Source of the DNA: JAKVKY01 sp964293585
GTDB lineage: Bacteria > Bacillota > Negativicutes > Acidaminococcales > Acidaminococcaceae
Length of the DNA: 11,927 bases
Reading direction: 5' to 3'
Assembly: GCA_964293585.1 (NCBI GenBank)
Contig: CAXYYS010000060.1
Span: 1 to 11,927 of the forward strand
Of the stretch, positions 5,832 to 11,927 are shown piece after piece. Made by a program: the position numbers and the translations under genes. The number at the start of each line of letters is the position of its first letter. Positions within the stretch are counted from its first letter, which is position 1. Below the pieces are notes generated by a model. It had not been told where the DNA came from. It did not search any database and was given only the letters and a program-made list of their open reading frames with translations.

Positions 5832-7091
5832 ATGTACCAGCTCGGTAACCGGCACCAGCTGGATGCCGCTTTCCTGTAATTGCTTACCGTAATAAGTCCA
5901 CGCCGTTGCCGTAGCCGGACGGGCGTGACAGATTACGATGACCGAACCGTACCGGTCCGCCAGTTCGGCGGCTGCCAGCATCTGGCTGTGGATAGCACCC
6001 ACATCCGCCGCGTTATCCAAGAACAACATATTCTTTCCCGTAGGCACACCCATACGGCGGGCAGTCTGCTGGGCTACGCTGCCGCTACTGGTTGCGCTGT
6101 CCACAAAGAACAGTCCCCGGCTCTTGATAACCTGCAGGGTAGCCGCCATCACATCTGCATTCGAGGTGGAACGGCTGCCTTCGTGGTTATTGACACCGCT
6201 AATCCCGGGCAAACTGCTGATAGCGCTGCTTACCAGCGCTTTAATCTGACTGTCATCCATACTGTTCAGCACCGTATGTCCCGGTTCCGAAATCTGACTG
6301 GCATCCATGGGTTCCATAGGCAGATGCAGCATCGCCACCCTGCCGGCCCCCGTCACCAGATGCAACACATCGCTGCTATACGTCTTATAAGGGATAATGG
6401 CATAACTGAACGGCAGTCCTGTTTTTAACAGCTTCCGCACCGGGTCCATATTGTAACCGCAGTCGTCGATGATTACCGCCAGCTTGCCGCTGTATTTCTT
6501 TTTAGAGGTAGTACCCGGTTTCTTTTGCACACCGGGCTTGCGGATATCTTTATCCGCCCTGGTCAAATTGCCGTTATGGAAGAAATAAATCGTATCGGTC
6601 GTGTACTGCTGGGTACCTTTTCCGGCCTTGACCTCGATACCTAAATCCAGCCGGTAGGAATCCCAGCCGTTATAAACAGCATTCCTTTCACCGACCACTT
6701 TAACTTTTGTGCCCTGCAGCTTGGACTTTACCCAATCTGCCGCACCCTGCAAATCCGTAGTCACCGGTACACCGACAGCCAGCTGGCGTCTAATCCAGGT
6801 CACGTCACCGCCGGTAGCGGTAATTTTTTCATTGGCATCGTCCCGGGCACGTTCCTGCAGCTGCCAGTTATCTTTTTTCTCCAGCAAAATATTATCCATG
6901 GTCCGTAAGGCTTCCTTGGATTCTTCCGTCAGGTCAAAAGACTTCTTGGCTTCCAGCACATCCACCGGTTTATTTTTACTGACAGCGTAATACAGCCCGC
7001 AAGCAATAGCGATGGCGATAAAAATCACTATCAGGATGCCCACGAAACCTTGTTCCTGTTTTCTCTGTTGTCCTTGCTCAGGCTTCCACAT
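5829..7091 (-). CDS. Divergent polysaccharide deacetylase (YibQ-like), membrane-anchored
   Basis: A 420-residue protein with a basic N-terminus and one hydrophobic segment (about 16-37), read as a signal anchor that places the rest outside the cytoplasmic membrane. Residues about 45-190 form a less conserved region with a predicted helical start. The C-terminal domain (about 202-420) shows the divergent polysaccharide deacetylase pattern: LAVIIDDCGYN (D209, D210), MLHLPMEPM (H256), GVNNHEGSRST (H303) and FFVDSATSS (D331), a circularly related carbohydrate esterase 4 fold. Family members are mostly in Gram-negatives, and E. coli YibQ sits beside the envelope peptidase EnvC. The substrate is not established; peptidoglycan or another envelope glycan is likely. 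The ATG at 7091 has GGAGG at 5 nt. It follows xerD by 19 nt and its stop overlaps the next ribosome site. Confidence 0.87.
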   Translation of the reverse strand: MWKPEQGQQRKQEQGFVGILIVIFIAIAIACGLYYAVSKNKPVDVLEAKKSFDLTEESKEALRTMDNILLEKKDNWQLQERARDDANEKITATGGDVTWIRRQLAVGVPVTTDLQGAADWVKSKLQGTKVKVVGERNAVYNGWDSYRLDLGIEVKAGKGTQQYTTDTIYFFHNGNLTRADKDIRKPGVQKKPGTTSKKKYSGKLAVIIDDCGYNMDPVRKLLKTGLPFSYAIIPYKTYSSDVLHLVTGAGRVAMLHLPMEPMDASQISEPGHTVLNSMDDSQIKALVSSAISSLPGISGVNNHEGSRSTSNADVMAATLQVIKSRGLFFVDSATSSGSVAQQTARRMGVPTGKNMLFLDNAADVGAIHSQMLAAAELADRYGSVIVICHARPATATAWTYYGKQLQESGIQLVPVTELVH

Positions 7092-7110
7092 GTGGACCTC
7101 CGTAATATGA

Positions 7111-7998
7111 CTAGGCGCGGGGATGAGCCTTGGCGTACACCGCCCGCAAACGTTTGTTAGTTAAATGAGTATAAATCTGGGTGGTAGCAATATTAGCATG
7201 TCCCAGCATCTCCTGTACGCTGCGCAGATCCGCACCGTTATCCAGCAGATGGGTAGCAAAAGAATGTCTGAGCACATGGGGCGATACCGGCTTGGTAATG
7301 CCGGCTTCCTTCGCATAGTCCCTGATGGTCTGGTAGAAACGCTGCCGGGTCATCTCCCTGTCTCCCTGGCTCAAAAATACATACCCGGGATCCGGTTTGT
7401 CTTCCAGCAGCTGCGGCCGTATCAGGTCCAGATAATTGTGTAAAAAAGCTACCGCAATCTTGCCCAGGGGCACGATCCGTTCCTTGGAACCTTTGCCAAA
7501 AGCCAGGATATACTGCATCTCCAGGTTGACCCCGTCCAGTTTTAAATGCATCAGTTCCGACACGCGCATACCGGTAGCATAAAGGACTTCCAGCATGGTC
7601 CGGTCCCGGTAACCATGTACCGTATGTAAATCCGGCTGGTTTAAGAGCGCTTCCACTTCGTCCGTGCTCAGCACCCGCGGCAGAGCGAGGCCCTTGTTCC
7701 CTGCCTCTACAACTTCCGCCGGGTTCACTTCCAGATAACCTTCTGCTGCCAGGAAACGGTAAAAAGCTTTCAGCGCCGCCAGCTTTCTGGCAATGCTGGC
7801 CGCTGCCAGCCCTTTTAGTTTCAAAGATGTAATATAGTCAATAATTTGTTGTCTGGTTACACCTAAAAGCTTATCTTCTGTAACCGGCAGCGCCTGCATA
7901 AAAAGCTTTAAATCCCTGGCATATGCCTGGCGCGTGTTCAGCGCCAGTCCCAGTTCTACCTGTAAATATTCCAGGAACAAGGCTACATAATGCTTCAT
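7111..7998 (-). CDS. xerD: Site-specific tyrosine recombinase XerD
   Basis: XerD resolves chromosome dimers at dif with its partner XerC, near the division septum. The 295-residue protein has the N-terminal SAM-like core-binding domain (about 1-100) and a C-terminal catalytic domain. All six catalytic residues are present and each is offset by three from E. coli XerD: R145 (ATGMRVSEL), K169 (GKGSKER), H241 and R244 (HVLRHSFATH), H267 (LGHANI) and the nucleophile Y276 (TQIYTH). The ATG at 7998 has AGGGGG at about 4 nt. It lies between hfq and the deacetylase in the same direction, with no att-like repeats and no phage genes, so it is a core Xer protein and not an integrase of a mobile element. 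XerC versus XerD is judged from general sequence likeness, and XerC cannot be fully excluded. Confidence 0.9.
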   Translation of the reverse strand: MKHYVALFLEYLQVELGLALNTRQAYARDLKLFMQALPVTEDKLLGVTRQQIIDYITSLKLKGLAAASIARKLAALKAFYRFLAAEGYLEVNPAEVVEAGNKGLALPRVLSTDEVEALLNQPDLHTVHGYRDRTMLEVLYATGMRVSELMHLKLDGVNLEMQYILAFGKGSKERIVPLGKIAVAFLHNYLDLIRPQLLEDKPDPGYVFLSQGDREMTRQRFYQTIRDYAKEAGITKPVSPHVLRHSFATHLLDNGADLRSVQEMLGHANIATTQIYTHLTNKRLRAVYAKAHPRA

Positions 7999-8008
7999 CT
8001 TGCCCCCT

Positions 8009-8038
8009 AAAAAAGAAAAACAACGCCCGCGCGCCGTT
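8009..8038 (-). terminator. Weak hairpin plus U-rich tract between hfq and xerD
   Basis: On the minus strand AACG (8038-8035) can pair with CGTT (8025-8022) around a GC-rich 9-nt loop region that may fold further. TTG and then TTTTTCTTTTTT (complement of 8009-8020) follow at once. The T-tract runs directly into the xerD Shine-Dalgarno. The short stem makes strong termination doubtful; it could be an attenuator or a U-rich protein-binding site. Confidence 0.35.
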
Positions 8039-8065
8039 TTTCTTCTTCTGTTTCAACTGTACTGC

Positions 8066-8326
8066 TTAGCGTTTAATCGCACTTTCCGGCTGCATGATAG
8101 TAATATTGGTCACCGGAGAAATGGTGGAAACGGCATGTTTGTAAACCAGCTGCTGTTTACCGTCATTTTCAATGATGATAGTAAAGTTATCAAAACCGCG
8201 AACCAGGCCGCGCAGCTGGAAACCGTTTACCAGATAGATGGTCACTGCCAGATTTTCTTTCCGCACATGGTTTAAAAAACTGTCCTGCAAATTAATAGTT
8301 GTTTTCTGGGTACCGTTATTCATCAT
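8066..8326 (-). CDS. hfq: RNA chaperone Hfq
   Basis: Hfq is an Sm-like protein forming a hexameric ring that binds A-rich and U-rich RNA and helps small RNAs pair with mRNAs. The 86-residue protein holds both signature stretches: Sm1, starting NLQDSFLNHVRKENLAVTIY (from about residue 12) and ending in GFDNFTIII (about 44-52), and Sm2, LVYKHAVSTISP (about 60-71), with the KH pair that recognises the uridine 3' end. The C-terminal tail is short, as in Firmicutes. Two ATGs lie in tandem (8326 and 8323), 5 and 8 nt from GGGAGG; either could be used. A candidate promoter lies just upstream in the end of miaA, although miaA-hfq co-transcription is common in other bacteria. Confidence 0.98.
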   Translation of the reverse strand: MMNNGTQKTTINLQDSFLNHVRKENLAVTIYLVNGFQLRGLVRGFDNFTIIIENDGKQQLVYKHAVSTISPVTNITIMQPESAIKR

Positions 8327-8344
8327 AAAAACCTCCCGGTTACA

Positions 8345-8354
8345 TTTCTAGAAA
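8345..8354. other. Perfect 10-bp palindrome in the hfq leader
   Basis: TTTCTAGAAA lies between the candidate hfq promoter and its ribosome site. There is almost no loop, so it fits a DNA operator better than an RNA hairpin. Chance occurrence in an AT-rich gap is quite possible. Confidence 0.3.
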
Positions 8355-8376
8355 CAATCAACCACTTTCTCGTTAA

Positions 8377-8405
8377 ATTTTACAACAGATTGTAATTTTT
8401 CACAA
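8377..8405 (-). promoter_or_regulatory. Candidate sigma-70-type promoter for hfq
   Basis: On the minus strand TTGTGA (8405-8400, 4 of 6) is followed by 17 nt and TAAAAT (8382-8377, 5 of 6). The -35 lies in the last codons of miaA and the -10 box overlaps the miaA stop. The predicted leader is about 45 nt. It would let hfq be transcribed apart from the mutL-miaA unit. Confidence 0.5.
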
Positions 8406-9312
8406 GTAGCTGACACATAATCTCCACAATTTGTTCCTGGTCCGGCAGCTTTTCCACATCGAACCAGTGGATGTACGGCATCTTTTTATACCAGGTAAAC
8501 TGCCTTTTGGCAAAGTTGCGGGTCGCCTGCTTTATCTTGGCGGTCATCTCCTCATCCTCCAGTCCCCCTGCCAGGTACTGGGCCACCTGCCGGTAACCGA
8601 TGCTGCGCATGGAAAGAGCGGTAGGACTAAGCCCAGCCTGCAGCAGCTGCCGGGTTTCCTGTTCCAGCCCCTCCGCCAGCATGGCGTCCACCCTTTGATT
8701 AATGCGGGCGTACAGCAGGCTCCGCTCCAGGGTCAGGCCAAAGACAGCCGCCTGATACACAGGCTGCCCTGCCGCCTGCCGCGACACCTGTTCGCCCCCC
8801 AGCACCGTTTCCAGGGCCCGGATGAGCCGCCGCCGGTCATGGGGATTAACCTGAGCCGCCTGCTGCGGATCCAGGGCCGCCAGTTTCTGCACCAGGGCGG
8901 CTTCGCCTTCCCTGTCGGCCAGCTGCTCCAGCTCCCGCCGCAAACCTGCATTTTCTCCTACGGTGCTGAAAGCGTAATCTTCCAGCAGCGCCTTAATATA
9001 AAGTCCGGTGCCACCTACCAGGATGGGCAGCCGTCCCCGCTGATTAATCTCTGTGATCAGCTGCTGGGCCCGCGCTTTAAAATCTACCACGCTGAACTCC
9101 GCCTCCGGCGGCAGGATGTTTACCAGATGATGAGGTACCAGGGCCAGTTCCGCCTCCGTAGGTTTGGCGGTGCCGATATTCATGTTCCGGTATACCAGCA
9201 TACTGTCGCCTGAGATAATCTCGCCGCCTGTTTTTTGGGCCAGCAGGATTCCGGTCCGGCTTTTACCGGTGGCCGTAGGCCCTAAGATAACAACTACTTT
9301 TTCCTGTTTCAT
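8380..9312 (-). CDS. miaA: tRNA dimethylallyltransferase MiaA
   Basis: MiaA adds a dimethylallyl group from DMAPP to N6 of A37 in tRNAs that read codons starting with U, the first step toward ms2i6A. With the chosen start the protein has 310 residues, normal for the family. Motifs are the P-loop GPTATGKS (about 10-17), ISGDSMLVYRNMNIGTAKP with the DS(M/Q)-x-Y signature (about 33-51), PHHLVNI, VGGTGLYIKALL (about 98-109) and the later NPHDRRRLIRALE block. The open frame runs upstream to 9477, overlapping the end of the methyltransferase gene, but those 55 extra residues do not look like MiaA, and the first residues of the family (KVVVILGPTA) directly follow the ATG at 9312. The ribosome site there is poor (AGGCGGG, about 6 nt). 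The roughly 100-nt gap upstream holds complementary CCTGCT and AGCAGG segments, one next to the ribosome site. Confidence 0.96.
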   Translation of the reverse strand: MKQEKVVVILGPTATGKSRTGILLAQKTGGEIISGDSMLVYRNMNIGTAKPTEAELALVPHHLVNILPPEAEFSVVDFKARAQQLITEINQRGRLPILVGGTGLYIKALLEDYAFSTVGENAGLRRELEQLADREGEAALVQKLAALDPQQAAQVNPHDRRRLIRALETVLGGEQVSRQAAGQPVYQAAVFGLTLERSLLYARINQRVDAMLAEGLEQETRQLLQAGLSPTALSMRSIGYRQVAQYLAGGLEDEEMTAKIKQATRNFAKRQFTWYKKMPYIHWFDVEKLPDQEQIVEIMCQLLVKNYNLL

Positions 9313-9410
9313 GATATGCCCGCCTGCTAGTCCTGCGCCCAGCTCATCTGCCTTAAAGGATGGCAGCAGGACCTGTTTTAATTTAATGTCAGCCTCGCGC
9401 CGCAGCAGTT

Positions 9411-10259
9411 TTACTTGCCCCGGGTAGCGATGCCAAATTTGACCCGGCTGTAGCGACCGCCGGTAAAACTGCGGCACCCCAGCGCCCGTAAAATAGTTTC
9501 GCCCCGTTCTTTAATCACTACCCGGGGCGCTACCCTGAGCGCCTCCTGTACCACTATCCTGGTCAGGGGTTCCTCAAAAGCCAGTGGCCGCAGAGGCTGC
9601 ATGGTACTGGACTGATGCACCGGAAAACGGAACATGGGATCAAAATAAATCACGTCAAAACTATCGGCAGGCTGCCGTTGTAAAAAAGGCAGAGCCTGGG
9701 TGTGATAAGTTTCTAAGCGTTGTAAATCGGCAGCCAGCTCCGGATAATTTGTCCGGTAAGCTTTGAGACCCCGGCTCACCACAAAGTGTAAAAGCAGGGA
9801 GGCCTCCAGGCCCACCGCTTTTCCCTGTCTGCCCACCAGGTGCGACGCAATCAGCGCATCCGCTCCCAGACCCAGGGTACAATCCAGATAGCGCTGGCCC
9901 GGCTTCAGCTGCGTCGCTGCAGCAAAATGGTCCGGCAACACCGCCGCCGGCATAGTTGGAGACACTACTGCGACACCAGCAGCATCAACAGAACCAGCTC
10001 CGCCAAAAAGCTTTTTCCAGCGCAGCATCCCCACTCCCGGATGGAAGAAAAAGGTGCCGCTGGCCGTAAAAATCCTGGGACCCTGGGTGGTAGCAATGAG
10101 CAGTCCCTCCACCCCATAATGCGTCAGCATGGTTTCCAGACTCATACTGTCCAGACGCGGCACAAAGGGCACCTGCAGTTCTTCGGCCCACTGTTTCGCC
10201 TCCGTAACGGTCTGGCCCCGGCAATTTTTGCCGCTGGTCACCGCATAGCTTGTCAGCAT
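9411..10259 (-). CDS. Class I SAM-dependent methyltransferase, RsmJ-like
   Basis: A 282-residue protein with a Rossmann methyltransferase domain: SAM-binding YLDCTLGLGADA (124-135), the ribose-binding acidic residue E152 in VGLEAS, and the catalytic-type DPMF (207-210) in VIYFDPMFRFP. These and the later EEPLTRIVVQEALRVAPRVVIK block resemble E. coli RsmJ (16S rRNA m2G1516), which has TAGLGRDA, LDPMFPH and ARLLATKRVVVK. The N-terminal part, with FHPGVGMLRWKKLFGGAG (about 72-89), also matches the RsmJ position of HRRKFGGG. Residues about 87-110 are an Ala/Val/Pro-rich insertion not in E. coli RsmJ. The ATG at 10259 has GGAGG at 5 nt and lies 15 nt after the mutL stop, so it is operonic with mutL and miaA; an RNA-modifying role fits the miaA neighbour. 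The fold is firm; rRNA as target is inference. Confidence 0.75.
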   Translation of the reverse strand: MLTSYAVTSGKNCRGQTVTEAKQWAEELQVPFVPRLDSMSLETMLTHYGVEGLLIATTQGPRIFTASGTFFFHPGVGMLRWKKLFGGAGSVDAAGVAVVSPTMPAAVLPDHFAAATQLKPGQRYLDCTLGLGADALIASHLVGRQGKAVGLEASLLLHFVVSRGLKAYRTNYPELAADLQRLETYHTQALPFLQRQPADSFDVIYFDPMFRFPVHQSSTMQPLRPLAFEEPLTRIVVQEALRVAPRVVIKERGETILRALGCRSFTGGRYSRVKFGIATRGK

Positions 10260-10274
10260 GCCAGCCTCCGTCTT

Positions 10275-11927
10275 TCACTCGTCTTCAAAAACATCACCGC
10301 CGCCGGGTAAATTAAACCCGGTGCGCTTGAACATCTTATAGAGTTCCTCTGTAGTAATTTCAATCATGCAGGGCCGGCCGTGAGGACAAGTAAACGGGTG
10401 CGTGGTGTTACACAAATCCACGATCAGCTGCCGCATCTGGCGCACGTTTAAAATCTCGCCCGCCTTAATCGCCGCCCGGCAGGCTGCCATATGCAGCACG
10501 TTCTGCCGCAGTTCGCTGGCCTCCGGCGCTTTCTGTTCCCGTAAATAACCGCTGATATCCCGGATAAAACCTTCCGCATCGGCGGCATCAATATCCACCG
10601 GCAGGCTGTCAATCCGCAGGGATTCCTCCCCGGCCGGACTGATATCCACGCCTAATTTCACAAAAGCCTCGTGATACTTTTCAATCAAATCAACATCCTG
10701 GCTGGCTGCATCCACATAGAGCGGCACTAAGAGCTGCTGCGCCGGAACCTCGTTATGGCTCAGCACCAGCTTATCATACAGGATACGCTCATGAGCGGCA
10801 TGCTGGTCGATCAAAAACAGGCTGGTCTCGGACTGGGCGATGATAAAAGTCTTATCCACCTGTCCCAAAGGCCATATAGAAATCAGACCGTTCGTACCGG
10901 CCGCCTGCATCGCCACCGCATCCGCCTGGGTCCTGGCTGCCGTTCCCGGCGCAGTACCGTTTAACGGAACCCCGGGTGCAACATCTTCCGTCCCCGCTAA
11001 GGGCAGGACTTGTTCCTGATTGCCCAGCGGCTGTGGTTTTTCACTGCGGTCCTGTAACAGCTCCCGGGTCTCCTGCAGGGTGTACACCGGTTCTTTACCG
11101 GCAGCCGCACTGGCTGTTGGTCCCGGTTCCTTCCAAATCTGGCCCGCCCTGTTCAAAGGTGTACGCGTCCCCATAAGGCCGCTGCCACCACCTAAACCGC
11201 CCCGGCTGGCTCCGGCTGCTTCTGCCGCTACCGCCTCCTGGGAGGGAATTAAATTCCCGGACCAGGTGCCGGCTGCTGTTGTTTCCGTTGCCGCAGCTGC
11301 AGTTGCCGCCGTAGTTTCACCCATACCCGCCAGGACACTGTCCTCCGGACGGGAAACTGCTTTTAACGGCTGTTCCAGCGCCATACTCAAAGCTTTAAAT
11401 ACGCCTTTATAAATTAAACTTTCGTCGCTAAACTTAACTTCGCTCTTCTGCGGATGCACATTCACATCCAAGGTCCGGGTATCCACCTGCAGGTTCAACA
11501 CCGCAAAGGGGAAACCGCTCTTGGGAATCTGGGACTGATAAGCATGGTCGATAGCCTTACTGATCATACGGTTATTGATGCTGCGGCCGTTAACCAACAG
11601 CGTCTGCCAGGCCCGCGTACCTTTTAAAAGGGTGGGCTTGCCGATATAACCGGTAATACTGAGTCCGGGATTTTCCAAACGCACCGGCAACAGTTCCGCG
11701 CTGACCTTTTTCCCGTACAGAGCCGTAATGGTTTCTTTTAAATCTCCCAGCCCCGGCGTCGTCAAAACTTCCTTGTCATTGCTGGTCAGCTTAAAACGTA
11801 CATCCGGACGGGCCAGGGCCAGCCGGGTTAACAGTTCGTTAATATAACGGCCTTCCGTGCTCACCGTCTTTAAAAACTTACGGCGGGCCGGCACATTAAA
11901 AAACAAATCCTGGACGATAACCGTGGT
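10275..11927 (-). CDS. mutL: DNA mismatch repair protein MutL, C-terminal two-thirds (5' end outside window)
   Basis: MutL links MutS mismatch detection to strand removal. The frame is open to the window edge: the codons before the apparent TTG start at 11906 read TTVIVQD, joining the conserved LFFNVPARRKFLK motif, so the gene is cut by the window and TTG is not a start. The order is: end of the GHKL ATPase domain, transducer domain with LLVNGRSINNRMI and TLDVNVHPQKSEVKF, a roughly 170-residue linker rich in Ala, Gly, Thr and Pro, then the dimerisation/endonuclease domain. The latter has the metal motif DQHAAHERILYD (family DQHA-x2-E-x4-E, with the last Glu as Asp here), ACRAAIKA, CPHGRP and a FKRTGF end. 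MutL with this motif nicks DNA itself and belongs to MutH-less repair. mutS probably lies upstream, not seen. Downstream the methyltransferase starts 15 nt after the TGA stop. Confidence 0.97.
   Translation of the reverse strand, partial: TTVIVQDLFFNVPARRKFLKTVSTEGRYINELLTRLALARPDVRFKLTSNDKEVLTTPGLGDLKETITALYGKKVSAELLPVRLENPGLSITGYIGKPTLLKGTRAWQTLLVNGRSINNRMISKAIDHAYQSQIPKSGFPFAVLNLQVDTRTLDVNVHPQKSEVKFSDESLIYKGVFKALSMALEQPLKAVSRPEDSVLAGMGETTAATAAAATETTAAGTWSGNLIPSQEAVAAEAAGASRGGLGGGSGLMGTRTPLNRAGQIWKEPGPTASAAAGKEPVYTLQETRELLQDRSEKPQPLGNQEQVLPLAGTEDVAPGVPLNGTAPGTAARTQADAVAMQAAGTNGLISIWPLGQVDKTFIIAQSETSLFLIDQHAAHERILYDKLVLSHNEVPAQQLLVPLYVDAASQDVDLIEKYHEAFVKLGVDISPAGEESLRIDSLPVDIDAADAEGFIRDISGYLREQKAPEASELRQNVLHMAACRAAIKAGEILNVRQMRQLIVDLCNTTHPFTCPHGRPCMIEITTEELYKMFKRTGFNLPGGGDVFEDE

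Noticed and set aside
7111..7998. xerD as the integrase of a mobile element
   Set aside because: It has core Xer length and residues, standard core neighbours, and no direct repeats, tRNA or phage genes nearby.
8431..9213. 260-codon plus-strand open frame opposite miaA
   Set aside because: It is fully antisense to a clear miaA gene and has no recognisable domain; long opposite frames are expected in GC-rich coding sequence. Other plus-strand frames in the window were rejected for the same reason.
9313..9477. 55-residue N-terminal extension of miaA
   Set aside because: It overlaps the methyltransferase gene and has no MiaA-like sequence. The family N-terminus begins right at the ATG at 9312.
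11885..11906. Apparent mutL start at TTG (11906)
   Set aside because: The frame stays open to the window edge and the upstream codons belong to the conserved TTVxVxDLFFNVPARR motif, so the gene is simply truncated by the window.

Overview
All fourteen genes in this window lie on the minus strand, so the map is read from high to low coordinates. They look like a moderately GC-rich bacterial chromosome, with no tRNA, rRNA, CRISPR array, insertion sequence or phage gene. Firmicutes-type MutL and Hfq sit beside an envelope-type divergent polysaccharide deacetylase and an RsmJ-like methyltransferase, families better known from Gram-negatives. That mix, with the order mutL-methyltransferase-miaA-hfq, suggests a Negativicutes-type (outer-membraned) Firmicute, possibly near the Acidaminococcaceae. 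This is inference, not a database match.

Right part (11927 to 7111): the 3' two-thirds of mutL (mismatch repair), an RsmJ-like methyltransferase, miaA (tRNA A37 prenylation), hfq (RNA chaperone) and xerD (chromosome dimer resolution). Gaps are short (15 to about 100 nt). A likely hfq promoter lies in the end of miaA, and a U-rich possible weak terminator lies between hfq and xerD.

Middle part (7091 to 4128): a membrane-anchored divergent polysaccharide deacetylase, a class III PLP aminotransferase and a small SRPBCC/START-fold protein, packed with 9 and 15 nt gaps and overlapping stop/Shine-Dalgarno signals. This tight trio is the least explained part of the window. The last codons of the SRPBCC gene contain a near-consensus sigma-70-type promoter (TTGAAA-17-TATAAT) that should start a new unit: htpX (membrane zinc protease) and an M42 aminopeptidase.

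Left part (2009 to 1): the longest gap (about 140 nt, with two hairpins and a possible -10 box), ndk, then three cobalamin genes: PduO-type ATP:cob(I)alamin adenosyltransferase, cobU and the 5' end of cobT. A strong inverted repeat with T-runs on both sides separates pduO from cobU, so cobU-cobT may be attenuated. No cobalamin riboswitch was recognised.

No clearly new biological system is visible. This is mainly a core-genome region, and the findings are regulatory elements and the uncharacterised aminotransferase/SRPBCC pair. No gene-free stretch exceeds 300 bases.
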